Origin: Streptomyces sp. WZ.A104
GTDB taxonomy: Bacteria > Actinomycetota > Actinomycetes > Streptomycetales > Streptomycetaceae
NCBI RefSeq assembly: GCF_002382885.1
Contig: NZ_NWVL01000013.1
Location: 62,001 to 126,000, forward strand
Length of the DNA: 64,000 bases
Reading direction: 5' to 3'
In this document: positions 19,118-28,026 of the stretch, piece by piece
How the letters are laid out: every line of letters starts with the position of its first letter
Position numbering within the stretch: the stretch's first letter is position 1
The notes under the pieces: generated by a model
Told to the model about the DNA's origin: nothing
The model's database searches: none
What the model saw: only the letters and a program-made list of their open reading frames with translations
Position numbers and translations under genes: made by a program

Positions 19118-19666
19118 ATGACGACGACGTACGCGGCACTGCTGCGCGGGATCAACGTGAGCGGCAGCAGAAGGGTCCCGATGCCCGAACTGCGCGACGT
19201 GCTCACCGGGCTCGGCCACACCGGCATCGCCACCTATCTGCAAAGCGGCAACGCCGTCTTCCGCAGTGACCGCGAGGACGAGAACGCCCTCGCCGCCGAC
19301 CTGCGAAAGGCCCTGCACCAGCGGTTCGGGTTCGCTGTCGACTGCCTCGTCCGCGACAGCGGCTATCTCGCGGCCGTCGCCGACGCCTGCCCCTTCCCCG
19401 CCGCCGAACTGGCGGGCAAGCAGCTCCACGTCACCTACTTCGACCGGCCCGTGGACGCCGACCGCTTCGCGGACCTCGACGCCCCCGCCTTCCTGCCGGA
19501 GGAGTTCCGGCTCGGCGACCGCTGTCTGTATCTGTACGCCCCCGACGGGCTCGGCCGCTCCAAGCTGGCCGACGCCCTGGGGCGCCCCCGCCACACCAAG
19601 GGCCTCACCGCCACCACCCGTAACTGGAACACCGTGGCCAAACTCGTGGAGATGACCCGTGTCTGA
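19118..19666 (+). CDS. DUF1697 family protein
   Basis: A 182-residue protein of unknown biochemical function. It shows the family hallmarks YAALLRGINVSGSRRVPMPE, YLQSGNAVFRS and the C-terminal RNWNTVAKLVEM. Such proteins are cytoplasmic and occur as single genes across bacteria. The ATG at 19118 has only a weak site (GGGTGGGTGG). The last codons overlap the next gene by 8 bp, so the two are translationally coupled. Confidence 0.9.
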   Translation: MTTTYAALLRGINVSGSRRVPMPELRDVLTGLGHTGIATYLQSGNAVFRSDREDENALAADLRKALHQRFGFAVDCLVRDSGYLAAVADACPFPAAELAGKQLHVTYFDRPVDADRFADLDAPAFLPEEFRLGDRCLYLYAPDGLGRSKLADALGRPRHTKGLTATTRNWNTVAKLVEMTRV

Positions 19667-20072
19667 GCCGTCGCCCGCCGTGGCCGCAGCCATCGAAGGC
19701 GAGCTCCGCCTGCTGGACCCGGCGGTGCGGGCCTGCGCCGGTCTCCTCGCCGAGCTGCTGCACCCCGAGTTCCAGGAGATCGGCAGCAGCGGCAGGCTCT
19801 GGAACCGGGAGACGATCATCGCGTCGCTGACCGCGGAGGACGCCCCGCTCCCCGGCCCGCTGACCGCGTCCCGGATGCGGGGGGCGCAGCTCTGCCCCGA
19901 CCTGGTGCACCTGACCTTCGACACGGAGTCCAAGGGGCTCCGCTCGCACCGCAGTTCCCTGTGGAGGCTGGCACCGGAGGGCTGGCGGCTCTACTTCCAC
20001 CAGGCGACGCCGTTCAGCGACGACTCGCTGACCCGCGATCCGCTGTCCGACGGCCCGTTCGCCGGGGCCTGA
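19659..20072 (+). CDS. DUF4440 / NTF2-like fold protein
   Basis: A 137-residue SnoaL/NTF2-like protein. Typical segments are LLHPEFQEIGSSGRLWNRET near the middle of the N-terminal half and SSLWRLAPEGWRLYFHQATP near the end. Members bind small molecules or act as stress-response accessory proteins; the ligand here is unknown. The GTG at 19659 lies inside the DUF1697 gene (8-bp overlap), indicating co-translation. A DUF1697-DUF4440 pair suggests a shared role, but none is established. Confidence 0.85.
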   Translation: MSEPSPAVAAAIEGELRLLDPAVRACAGLLAELLHPEFQEIGSSGRLWNRETIIASLTAEDAPLPGPLTASRMRGAQLCPDLVHLTFDTESKGLRSHRSSLWRLAPEGWRLYFHQATPFSDDSLTRDPLSDGPFAGA

Positions 20073-20264
20073 CCGCCGCCGAGCAGCGCTCAGGCACTAC
20101 GCGCCGCCGCTCCGTACCGTCCGGCGAAGCGGCAGCCGTCTCGTGGTCACGGGCCGCGACGTCGTCTGCGCGGACGCCCGCAAGGGCCGCCGGCTCCGCG
20201 TGGGGCCGGAGCGCCGGATCGGGGATTCCGACCCGCGGAGGCCAGGGTTCCCGGCTGCATCGAA

Positions 20265-20284
20265 TTCAGGTTAGCCTTACCTTC
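20265..20284. promoter_or_regulatory. Iron box (DmdR/IdeR-type operator) upstream of the siderophore genes
   Basis: CAGGTTAGCCTTACCTTC matches the actinobacterial iron box (TTAGGTTAGGCTCACCTAA) at 14 of 19 positions and has the inverted core AGGTTAG-C-CTTACCT with one mismatch. It lies 68 bp before the exporter start. Iron-loaded DmdR/IdeR would be expected to repress the operon. Confidence 0.8.
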
Positions 20285-20351
20285 GTTTGTCTGGAGGTGG
20301 GTGGCCGAAAGGCGCCCCTCCGCTGTTCGCGACACGCTGAGGAGCAGGTGA

Positions 20352-22043
20352 GTGGGGGCTGATACGGCCGGGCGCGGTGTCATCCGCCGCGCCGTCGCAC
20401 GGCAGCGTCGCGATGTCGTCGTCGGATCGGTGCTCGGCGCGGGTCACCAGATCGGCGAGGCCCTCGTCCCCGTCCTCATCGGGATGATCGTCGACCGTGC
20501 CGTCGTCCGCCCCGACGGGGGAGCGCTGGCCCTCTGGCTGGTGGTCCTCGCCGTCGTCTACGCCATGCTCTCCTACGGCTTCCGCTTCGGCGCCCGGGCC
20601 GGTGAGCGCGCCGCCGAACAGGCCGCGCACCACCTGCGCCTGGATGTCGTACGCAGGGTCCTCGCTCCGCACGGCGGAGCGGAGGCCGGACGGCCGCCCG
20701 GCGCCCTGGTGAACGTGGCCACCGAGGACGCCCGCCGGGTGGGGGCCGTCAACATGGCCCTGACCCTCGGCATCGCCGCCGTCGTCGGCGTCGTAGCGGG
20801 CGCGGTGCTCCTGCTCCGCGCCTCCCTGCCCCTCGGGCTCCTCGTCCTGATCGGCGCCCCGGCCCTCATGGCGCTCGGCCACTTCCTGGCCCGCCCCCTG
20901 GAGCACCGCAGCGAAGCCGAACAGGAACGCGCCGCCCACGCCTCCGGGGTCGCCGCCGACCTGGTCGCCGGGGTCCGTGTGCTCAAGGGACTGCGGGCGG
21001 AGCACGCCGCCGTCGACCGCTACCGCGCCACCAGCCAGGCCTCCCGTGAGGCCAATGTGCGGGCCGCCCGCGCCGCCGCCCTCCAGACCGGCCTGATGCT
21101 CACGCTGACCGGCTCGTTCATCGCACTCGTCGCCCTCGTCGGCGGCCGCCTGGTGCTCAGCGACTCCATCGGCCTCGGCGCCCTTGTCTCCGCCGTCGGC
21201 CTCGCCCTCTTCCTCCCCGGCCCGATTGGCGTGCTGGCCTGGGTCGGCGCCGAGCTGGCCAAGGCCCGCGCCTCCGCCGCCCGGATCGCCGACGTGCTGG
21301 CCGCCCCCGGCGAGACCACCGGCGGCACCGCCGAACCGGCGGCTCCCGGCCCCGGCGAACTGCGCCTGCGCGGCCTCGGCCACGCCGGGCTCGACCGCCT
21401 CGACCTGACCGTCCGCCCCGGTGAGCACCTCGGCGTCGTCGTCACCGACCCGGCCGACGCCGCGACCCTGCTGCGCTGCCTGGCCCGTCGCTGCGACCCG
21501 GACCGGGGACGCGTCGAACTCGACGGCGTACCCCTCACCGAACTGGCCCCGGCCGCCCTGCGCTCCGCGCTGCTCGTCGCCGAGCACGACGCCCAGCTCT
21601 TCGACGGCACCCTCCTGGAGAACGTCACCGCCGCCGCGCCCGCCGGGTCCGACCCGCGCCCCGCGATGGACGCCGCCGCCGTCGAAGAGGTCGCCTCCGC
21701 CCTGTCCGGCGGCGCCGACGGCCGGATCGGGGAACGCGGCAGCTCACTCTCCGGCGGCCAGCGCCAGCGCGTCGCCCTGGCCCGCGCGCTCGCCGCCGAC
21801 CGCGGCGTCCTGGTCGTCCACGACCCGACGACCGCCGTCGACGCCGCCACCGAGGCCCGGATCGCCGCGGGCATCCGCCGCGCCCGTACCGGCCGCACCA
21901 CCGTCCTGGTCACCAGCAGCCCCGCGCTGCTGGCCGCCACCGACCGCGTCGTCCTCATCGACGGCGGCGCGATCGCCGCCGAGGCCCCGCACGAGGACCT
22001 CGTACGCGACCATCCCGTCTACCGCACGGCGGTGCTCACATGA
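20352..22043 (+). CDS. ABC exporter subunit A, fused membrane-ATPase with degenerate nucleotide site
   Basis: A 563-residue half-exporter (six membrane helices plus nucleotide-binding domain), likely exporting a siderophore because of its iron box and downstream uptake genes. The signature LSGGQRQRVALARAL is intact. However the Walker A position reads VVVTDPADAATLLRCL with no GKS/T, Walker B is VLVVHDPTTAVD (His for the usual Asp), and the H-loop histidine is replaced (LVTSSPALL). It can therefore contribute only its signature motif to the dimer. The GTG at 20352 is the first plausible start. It overlaps the partner gene by 4 bp (ATGA), consistent with a heterodimer. Confidence 0.88.
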   Translation: MGADTAGRGVIRRAVARQRRDVVVGSVLGAGHQIGEALVPVLIGMIVDRAVVRPDGGALALWLVVLAVVYAMLSYGFRFGARAGERAAEQAAHHLRLDVVRRVLAPHGGAEAGRPPGALVNVATEDARRVGAVNMALTLGIAAVVGVVAGAVLLLRASLPLGLLVLIGAPALMALGHFLARPLEHRSEAEQERAAHASGVAADLVAGVRVLKGLRAEHAAVDRYRATSQASREANVRAARAAALQTGLMLTLTGSFIALVALVGGRLVLSDSIGLGALVSAVGLALFLPGPIGVLAWVGAELAKARASAARIADVLAAPGETTGGTAEPAAPGPGELRLRGLGHAGLDRLDLTVRPGEHLGVVVTDPADAATLLRCLARRCDPDRGRVELDGVPLTELAPAALRSALLVAEHDAQLFDGTLLENVTAAAPAGSDPRPAMDAAAVEEVASALSGGADGRIGERGSSLSGGQRQRVALARALAADRGVLVVHDPTTAVDAATEARIAAGIRRARTGRTTVLVTSSPALLAATDRVVLIDGGAIAAEAPHEDLVRDHPVYRTAVLT

Positions 22044-23833
22044 CCACGAAAGCGGAGAATTCGGGCATAGGCGAGGGTGGCGACGGCAGGGAACTGCTCC
22101 CCGTCGCCACGGCCGCCCGCACCCGGGCCGCCCTGCGCGCGCTGATCCGGCCCGACCGGGGCCTCGCCCTGACCGGCATCGGCGTCCTGGTCGCGGCCAC
22201 CGCGGTCGGCCTCCTCGTCCAGCCGCTGCTGGGCCGGATCGTCGACGTCGTCGCCGACGGCCGCCCCGCCGCCGACCTGACCCTCCCCGTGGTCCTCCTC
22301 GTCGTGGTCGCCGCGGTCCAGGGCCTCACCACGACGGTCGGGCTGACCCGGATCGCGCGCCTCGGCGAGACCGTACTGGCCCGGCTGCGCGAGCAGTTCG
22401 TCCAATGCGCCCTGAACCTCCCCGCCGACCGGCTGGAGCGCGCCGGGGCCGGAGACCTCACCGCCCGCGTCACCGGAGATGTCGCCCGGGTGGCCGAGGC
22501 CGTGCGCTCCGCGCTGCCCGAGATGGCCCGTTCCGTCCTCGCGATCGTCCTCACTCTCGGCGCGATGGCCCTGCTGGACGTACGGTTCCTGCTCGCCGCG
22601 CTCCTCGCGGTCCCCGTCCAGCTGCTCACCGCGCGCTGGTACGTGCGCCGGGCCGTCACCCTCTACGCGGACCAGCGGGTCGCCAACGGGGCCCAGCAGC
22701 AACAGCTCCTGGAGACCATCGGCGGGGCCGTGACCGTACGCGGCCACCTGCTGGCGGAACAGCACACCGAACGCACCGCCCAACGCTCCCGCGAGGCCGT
22801 CGGACTGACCATGCGCAGCGTCAACCTGGTGCTGGGCTTCTACGGGCGCCTCCACATCGCCGAGTACACGGGGCTGGCCGCCGTCCTCGTCACCGGGTTC
22901 CTGCTGGTGGGCGACGGGGCGGTGTCGATCGGTACGGCGACGGCCGCCGCCCTCTACTTCCACAGCCTCTTCGGGCCCGTCAACGCGGCCCTGGTGCTGC
23001 TCGACGACGCCCAGTCGGCGGCGGCCGGACTCGCCCGGCTGGTCGGGGTCACCGACCTCACCCGGCAGGCGGAGCCCGTCGCCGTACCGCGGCAGCGCAC
23101 CGGACCCGAGGCGGCCGCCGTCACCGTGAACGGGGTCGGCCACGCCTACGGGCCCGGCCGCCCCGTCCTGCACGAGGTCTCCCTCACGCTGAAGCCCGGA
23201 GAGCACGTGGCGCTCGTCGGAACCAGCGGAGCCGGGAAATCGACGCTCGCCCGGATCGTCGCGGGCGTCCAGCAGCCCACCACCGGTACGGTCACCGCCC
23301 CCGCGGCCACCGGACAACGCCCGGTCGTCCTGGTCACCCAGGAAGTCCACGTGTTCACCGGCACCCTCGCCGACGACCTCCGGCTCGCCCGCCCCGACGC
23401 CACCGACGCCGACCTGCGTACCGCCCTGGCCGCCGTGCACGCCCTGGACTGGGCCGAGGCCCTGCCCGACGGACTGGCCACCGTCGTCGGCGAGGGCGGC
23501 CACCGCCTCGACCCGGCCCGCGCCCAGCAACTGGCCCTCGCCCGGCTCGTCCTGGCCGACCCCGCCCTCGCGGTCCTCGACGAGGCGACCGCCGAGGCGG
23601 GCAGCGCGGGCGCGCGCGTCCTGGAACGTTCCGCCGAGGCCGCCCTGTCCGGCCGCACCGCCCTGGTCGTCGCCCACCGCCTCACCCAGGCCGTCGCCGC
23701 CGACCGGATCGTCGTGCTGGAGGCGGGCCGGGTCGTCGAGAGCGGTCCCCACGACGAACTGCGCGACGCGGACGGACCCTACGCGGCCCTGTGGCGCGCC
23801 TGGTCCGGCAGCCGCACCGCACCGCACCCCTGA
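22040..23833 (+). CDS. ABC exporter subunit B, fused membrane-ATPase with degenerate signature
   Basis: The 597-residue partner half-exporter. Its ATPase core is complete: Walker A VGTSGAGKSTLARIV, Walker B LAVLDEATAE with the catalytic Glu, and H-loop VVAHRLTQ. In contrast the ABC signature is lost (HRLDPARAQQLALARL instead of LSGGQ). Paired with subunit A this gives exactly one competent ATP site, built from this subunit's Walker motifs and the other's signature. The gene overlaps subunit A by 4 bp and is followed 54 bp later by the siderophore receptor, so it belongs to the iron unit. The substrate is inferred from context. Confidence 0.9.
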   Translation: MTTKAENSGIGEGGDGRELLPVATAARTRAALRALIRPDRGLALTGIGVLVAATAVGLLVQPLLGRIVDVVADGRPAADLTLPVVLLVVVAAVQGLTTTVGLTRIARLGETVLARLREQFVQCALNLPADRLERAGAGDLTARVTGDVARVAEAVRSALPEMARSVLAIVLTLGAMALLDVRFLLAALLAVPVQLLTARWYVRRAVTLYADQRVANGAQQQQLLETIGGAVTVRGHLLAEQHTERTAQRSREAVGLTMRSVNLVLGFYGRLHIAEYTGLAAVLVTGFLLVGDGAVSIGTATAAALYFHSLFGPVNAALVLLDDAQSAAAGLARLVGVTDLTRQAEPVAVPRQRTGPEAAAVTVNGVGHAYGPGRPVLHEVSLTLKPGEHVALVGTSGAGKSTLARIVAGVQQPTTGTVTAPAATGQRPVVLVTQEVHVFTGTLADDLRLARPDATDADLRTALAAVHALDWAEALPDGLATVVGEGGHRLDPARAQQLALARLVLADPALAVLDEATAEAGSAGARVLERSAEAALSGRTALVVAHRLTQAVAADRIVVLEAGRVVESGPHDELRDADGPYAALWRAWSGSRTAPHP

Positions 23834-23887
23834 CTCCACGCACCCCCGCCCCCCGTGGCACGTCCACCGTCCCCGAAGGAATCGCTC

Positions 23888-24949
23888 ATGTTCCGCTTGT
23901 TCCAGCGCACCCGGCTGACCGCCGTGGCCGCGTCCGCCCTGCTGCTCTTCGGAGCCGCGGCCTGCGGGTCCGACGAGGGCGGCGACGCGGCCGCCCCGTC
24001 CGCCGACGACAGCCCGCGCAAGGGCGCCTACCCGGTCACCCTCGACCACAAGTACGGTGCCACCACCCTCAAGGCCGAGCCGCAGCGCATCGTCACCGTC
24101 GGCCTCTCCGACCAGGACGCCGTGCTCGCCCTCGGCAAGGTCCCCGTCGGTACCACCGAGTGGTTCGGCGAGTTCAAGGGAGCCATCGGCCCCTGGGCCG
24201 AGAAGGCCCTCGGCGACAAGCCCCGGCCCACCGTCCTGCACGACGACGGCACCGGACCCCAGGTCGAGAAGATCGCCTCCCTGCGCCCCGACCTGATCCT
24301 CGCCCTGTACTCGGGCCTCACCAAGGACCAGTACCGCACCCTCTCCAAGATCGCCCCCGTCGTGGCCCAGCCCAAGGACGGCCCGGACTGGGGCATCTCC
24401 TGGCAGGACCAGACCGCGCAGGTCGGCAAGGCCCTCGGCAAGAGCGAGGAGGCCGCGGAGCTGGTCGCGAAGACCGAGAAGCACATCAACGACGCCGCCG
24501 CCGCGCACCCCGAGTTCAAGGGGAGGACGGCCGTCATGGCCACCCCGTACGAGGGCATGTACGTCTACGGCTCGCAGGACAACCGCTCCCGGGTGCTGAA
24601 CGGCCTCGGCTTCCAGCTGCCCGCCGGCCTGGACAAGGTCGTCGGCGACGCGTTCGGCGCCAACATCAGCAAGGAGCGCACCGACCTCCTCGACACGGAC
24701 GCCGCCGTCTGGATCGTCGCCGACCCGGACAAGGACGCCAAGAAGCTCCACGCCAACCCGCTCTACGGAAAGCTCGACGTGGTCGAGGAGGGCCGCGAGG
24801 TGATGGTGAAGGAGAGCAGCCACTTCGGCAGCGCCATCTCCTTCGTCACCCCGCTCAGCATCCCGTACACCGTCGACCGCCTGGTGCCGATGCTGTCCGC
24901 CGCAGTCGACGGCAAGACGGACACGAAGGTCGTCCACCCCGCGTCCTGA
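23888..24949 (+). CDS. Iron-siderophore-binding lipoprotein
   Basis: A 353-residue receptor of the FepB/FhuD type (periplasmic-binding-protein class III). A signal peptide (LTAVAASALLLFGAAACGS) ends in a lipoprotein cysteine. Family features are PQRIVTVGLSDQDAVLALG, RPDLILALYSGLTKDQ and YVYGSQDNRSRVLNGLGF. It would deliver ferric siderophore to the two FecCD permeases that follow. The ATG at 23888 has GAAGGA; an upstream GTG is less likely because the signal peptide starts here. The exact siderophore is unknown; no biosynthetic genes are in the window. Confidence 0.93.
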   Translation: MFRLFQRTRLTAVAASALLLFGAAACGSDEGGDAAAPSADDSPRKGAYPVTLDHKYGATTLKAEPQRIVTVGLSDQDAVLALGKVPVGTTEWFGEFKGAIGPWAEKALGDKPRPTVLHDDGTGPQVEKIASLRPDLILALYSGLTKDQYRTLSKIAPVVAQPKDGPDWGISWQDQTAQVGKALGKSEEAAELVAKTEKHINDAAAAHPEFKGRTAVMATPYEGMYVYGSQDNRSRVLNGLGFQLPAGLDKVVGDAFGANISKERTDLLDTDAAVWIVADPDKDAKKLHANPLYGKLDVVEEGREVMVKESSHFGSAISFVTPLSIPYTVDRLVPMLSAAVDGKTDTKVVHPAS

Positions 24950-25029
24950 CCCGTCCTGGCCCGTTCTGACGAGCCCTGACCCGTCCCCGCCGAACCACCC
25001 CTGAGGAACCGGACCGTGGAGCCAGCCCC

Positions 25030-26055
25030 GTGACCCGCCCCGCCCGATGGCGACCCGCCCTGCTCGTGGCCGCGCTCGGCACCGTGCTGGTTGTGCTGTG
25101 CCTGCTCTCGATCGGGCTCGGCGCGCTCCAGATCCCGCCCGGCGACGTGCTCAAGGCGCTTTTCGGCCGGCCGACCGGGCCCCGCGTCGAGGACGTGATC
25201 TGGTCCGTGCGCATCCCGCGTACGGCGCTGGGCCTGGCGGCGGGCGCGGCGCTCGGCCTCTCCGGCTGCGTGATGCAGGCGCTGACCCGCAACCCGCTGG
25301 CCGACCCGGGCATCCTCGGGGTGAGCGCCGGGGCCGCGTTCGCCATCGTGCTGGCCGCCGGGGTCGCCGGGATCGGCTCGCTGCTCGGCTACATCTGGTT
25401 CGCGTTCGCCGGGGCGATGGCCGCCAGCGTCGTCGTCTATCTGCTGGGAAGGATGGGGCGTTCGGGGTCGACTCCGGTGAAGCTGGCCCTGGCCGGAGTC
25501 GCGGTCACCGCCGTCCTGACTTCGCTGACCAGCGCCATCGTCCTCACCGACCCGCACGCGCTGGACCGCTACCGCTTCTGGTCGGCCGGTTCGCTCGCCG
25601 AACAGGACGCCTCCACCGTGCTGCGCGTCCTGCCCTTCCTGGCCTTCGGCGCCCTCCTCGCCCTGGCGAGCGCCCCCGCCCTCAACAGCCTCGCCCTCGG
25701 CGACGACGTGGCCGCCTCGCTCGGCCGCAAGCTCGGCCTCGTCCGCCTCCAGGGCGTCATCGCCATCACCCTCCTCACCGGCGGGGCGGTGGCGGTGATC
25801 GGCCCCGTCGTCTTCATCGGCCTGGTCGTCCCGCACGTCGCCCGGGTCCTCGCCCAGTACGCCGGACTCGGCCCGGACCACCGCTGGCTGCTGCCGCTCT
25901 CGGCCGCCCTCGCCGCGAGTCTGCTGCTCAGTGCGGACATCCTCGGCCGAGTGATCGCCCGGCCCGTCGAGGTGCAGGCCGGGATCATCGTCGCCTTCAT
26001 CGGCGGACCGTTCTTCATCGCCCTGGTCCGCCGACGCCGCCTCGCGGAGGTATGA
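25030..26055 (+). CDS. FecCD-type siderophore ABC permease 1
   Basis: An integral membrane subunit of 341 residues with about ten helices, family BtuC/FecCD. Characteristic segments are IWSVRIPRTALGLAAGAALG, QALTRNPLADPGILGVSAGA, and IGPVVFIGLVVPHVARVL near the C-terminus. It forms the channel with the next gene product. The start is GTG, and the stop overlaps the next ATG by 4 bp. An 80-bp gap separates it from the receptor gene, still compatible with one transcript. Confidence 0.94.
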   Translation: MTRPARWRPALLVAALGTVLVVLCLLSIGLGALQIPPGDVLKALFGRPTGPRVEDVIWSVRIPRTALGLAAGAALGLSGCVMQALTRNPLADPGILGVSAGAAFAIVLAAGVAGIGSLLGYIWFAFAGAMAASVVVYLLGRMGRSGSTPVKLALAGVAVTAVLTSLTSAIVLTDPHALDRYRFWSAGSLAEQDASTVLRVLPFLAFGALLALASAPALNSLALGDDVAASLGRKLGLVRLQGVIAITLLTGGAVAVIGPVVFIGLVVPHVARVLAQYAGLGPDHRWLLPLSAALAASLLLSADILGRVIARPVEVQAGIIVAFIGGPFFIALVRRRRLAEV

Positions 26056-27143
26056 CCGTGACCACCGACACCCTGCCCACGAAGTCGCGCCCGGCCGCGA
26101 AGTCGGCCGCCCGCCCCTTCCGGCTCGCGTTCCCGCCGGTCTCCGGCACCCTGCGCCCCCGGCAGCTCGCGGTCTGCGCCGCGCTGGCCTTCGCCGTGTT
26201 CCTGGCCCTGTGCTGGAACGTCTCCATAGGGGAGTACGGCATCCCCCTCACCGACGTCGCCCGTGCGCTGACCGGCTCCGGCGACCCGGGCACCCTCCTC
26301 GTCGTCCAGGAACTGCGGCTGCCCCGCGCCATGACCGGGTTGCTCGCGGGCATCGCGTTCGGCATGTCCGGGGCGCTGTTCCAGACGATGACCCGCAACC
26401 CGCTGGCCAGCCCCGACATGATCGGCCTGACCCAGGGCGCCGGGACCGCCGTCGTCGCGGGCATCGTGCTGGGCTGGGACTTCGGCCTCGGCACCCAGGC
26501 TCTCGGCCTCCTCGGGGCCCTCACCAGCGCCCTGCTGGTCTACGGGCTCGCCTGGCGGCGCGGCACCACCGGCTACCGCATCATCCTCGTCGGCATCGGC
26601 GTCTCCTGGGTCTGCCTCAGCATCACCGACTTCCTGCTCGCCCGGGGCGGCCGCTTCCAGGCGCAGGCCGCGCTCGGCTGGCTCGTCGGCAACCTCAACG
26701 GCCGCGACTGGCAGCAGGCCGCACCGCTCGCCGTCTCCCTCCTCGTCCTGGTGCCCGCCGCCCTCCTGATCGGCCGCCTGATGCGTACGCTGCAACTCGG
26801 CGACGACGTCGCCAAGGGGCTCGGCACGCGGGTCCAGACCGTCCGCCTCACCGTCCTGATCACCGGCGTCGGCCTGGTCGCCTTCGCCACGGCGGCCGCC
26901 GGACCGGTCGCGTTCGTGGCGCTCACCGCCCCGCAGATCGCCCAGCGCCTCTGCCGCACCGCCTGGCCGCCCCCGCTCGCCGGCGGACTGACCGGCGCCC
27001 TCGTCGTCCTCGCGTCCGACGTCCTCGCACGCGAACTGATCCCCGGCACCGAACTGCCCGTCGGGATCGTCACCGGAGTGCTCGGCGCCCCGGTGCTGCT
27101 CTGGCTGCTCATCCGCGTCAACCGCGCGGGCTCAGGAGGCTGA
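26052..27143 (+). CDS. FecCD-type siderophore ABC permease 2
   Basis: The second permease, 363 residues, carrying LRLPRAMTGLLAGIAFGMSG, QTMTRNPLASPDMIGLTQGA and AGPVAFVALTAPQIAQRL, the FecCD hallmarks. An N-terminal cytosolic extension of about 35 residues rich in Lys, Arg and Pro precedes the first helix. Start ATG lies in the ATGA overlap with permease 1, and the ATPase gene starts 3 nt after its stop. It works as a heterodimer with permease 1. Confidence 0.94.
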   Translation: MTVTTDTLPTKSRPAAKSAARPFRLAFPPVSGTLRPRQLAVCAALAFAVFLALCWNVSIGEYGIPLTDVARALTGSGDPGTLLVVQELRLPRAMTGLLAGIAFGMSGALFQTMTRNPLASPDMIGLTQGAGTAVVAGIVLGWDFGLGTQALGLLGALTSALLVYGLAWRRGTTGYRIILVGIGVSWVCLSITDFLLARGGRFQAQAALGWLVGNLNGRDWQQAAPLAVSLLVLVPAALLIGRLMRTLQLGDDVAKGLGTRVQTVRLTVLITGVGLVAFATAAAGPVAFVALTAPQIAQRLCRTAWPPPLAGGLTGALVVLASDVLARELIPGTELPVGIVTGVLGAPVLLWLLIRVNRAGSGG

Positions 27144-27146
27144 CCG

Positions 27147-27980
27147 ATGACCACCGCCGAACCCGACCTGCGGGCCGAGGGACTGCACCTGGGCTACGAC
27201 GACCGGGCCGTCGTCTCCGGCCTCGACCTGGCCGTCCCGCCCGGCCGCATCACCGCCATCATCGGCGCCAACGCCTGCGGGAAGTCGACCCTGTTGCGCG
27301 CCCTGGCCCGGCTGCTGGCCCCCCGCGAAGGAGCGGTGAGCCTGGACGGCCGCGCCCTGCACACCATCCCCACCCGGGAGCTTGCCCAGCGGCTCGGCAT
27401 CCTCCCGCAGTCCCCGGTCGCCCCGGAGGGCCTCACCGTCATCGACCTGGTCAACCGGGGCCGCTCCCCGCACCAGACGTGGTGGCGGCAGTGGACCAAG
27501 GCCGACGAGCAGGCGGTGCACGACGCGCTCGCCGCCACCGGCACCACCGACCTCGCCGACCGCGCGGTGGACGAACTCTCCGGCGGCCAGCGCCAGCGCG
27601 CCTGGATCGCCATGGCCGTCGCCCAGGGAACCCCGGTTCTCCTCCTCGACGAGCCGACCACGTATCTCGACCTCGCCCACCAGATCGACGTCCTGGACCT
27701 GGTCGTCGACCTCAACCGCCGCGAGGGGCGCACGGTCGTGATGGTCCTGCACGACCTCAACCAGGCCTGCCGGTACGCCGATCACGTCATCGCGATGAAG
27801 AAGGGCGGCGTCGTCGCCGAAGGCGCACCCGCCGACGTCATCACCGCCGAAACCGTCGAGGACGTCTTCGGCCTCCGCTGCCAGGTGGCCACGGACCCGG
27901 TGAGCCGGACCCCGCTGGTGATCCCGGTGGGCCGCCACCACACCCCTGACCCCGACCAGCCGCAAAAGACGCCCGCCTGA
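27147..27980 (+). CDS. Siderophore ABC transporter ATP-binding protein (FepC type)
   Basis: The ATPase of the iron importer, 277 residues. Walker A is IIGANACGKSTLLRAL, the signature ELSGGQRQRAWIAMA, Walker B VLLLDEPTTYLDLAHQ and the switch MVLHDLNQACRYAD, all intact and typical of FepC/FhuC. The alanine in GANACGKS is an accepted variant. It is last in the iron unit, whose order is exporter A, exporter B, receptor, permease, permease, ATPase. It converges with the next gene 46 bp away. Confidence 0.95.
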   Translation: MTTAEPDLRAEGLHLGYDDRAVVSGLDLAVPPGRITAIIGANACGKSTLLRALARLLAPREGAVSLDGRALHTIPTRELAQRLGILPQSPVAPEGLTVIDLVNRGRSPHQTWWRQWTKADEQAVHDALAATGTTDLADRAVDELSGGQRQRAWIAMAVAQGTPVLLLDEPTTYLDLAHQIDVLDLVVDLNRREGRTVVMVLHDLNQACRYADHVIAMKKGGVVAEGAPADVITAETVEDVFGLRCQVATDPVSRTPLVIPVGRHHTPDPDQPQKTPA

Positions 27981-28026
27981 CGGGCGGCCGCACGTACCGG
28001 CCGTACGGCAGCCCGTCCGTCCGGAC

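Noticed and set aside
22019..24937. A 972-codon open frame antisense to the exporter and siderophore receptor
   Set aside because: It mirrors two clear genes and has a Gly/Asp/Val/Gln-biased composition typical of antisense frames.
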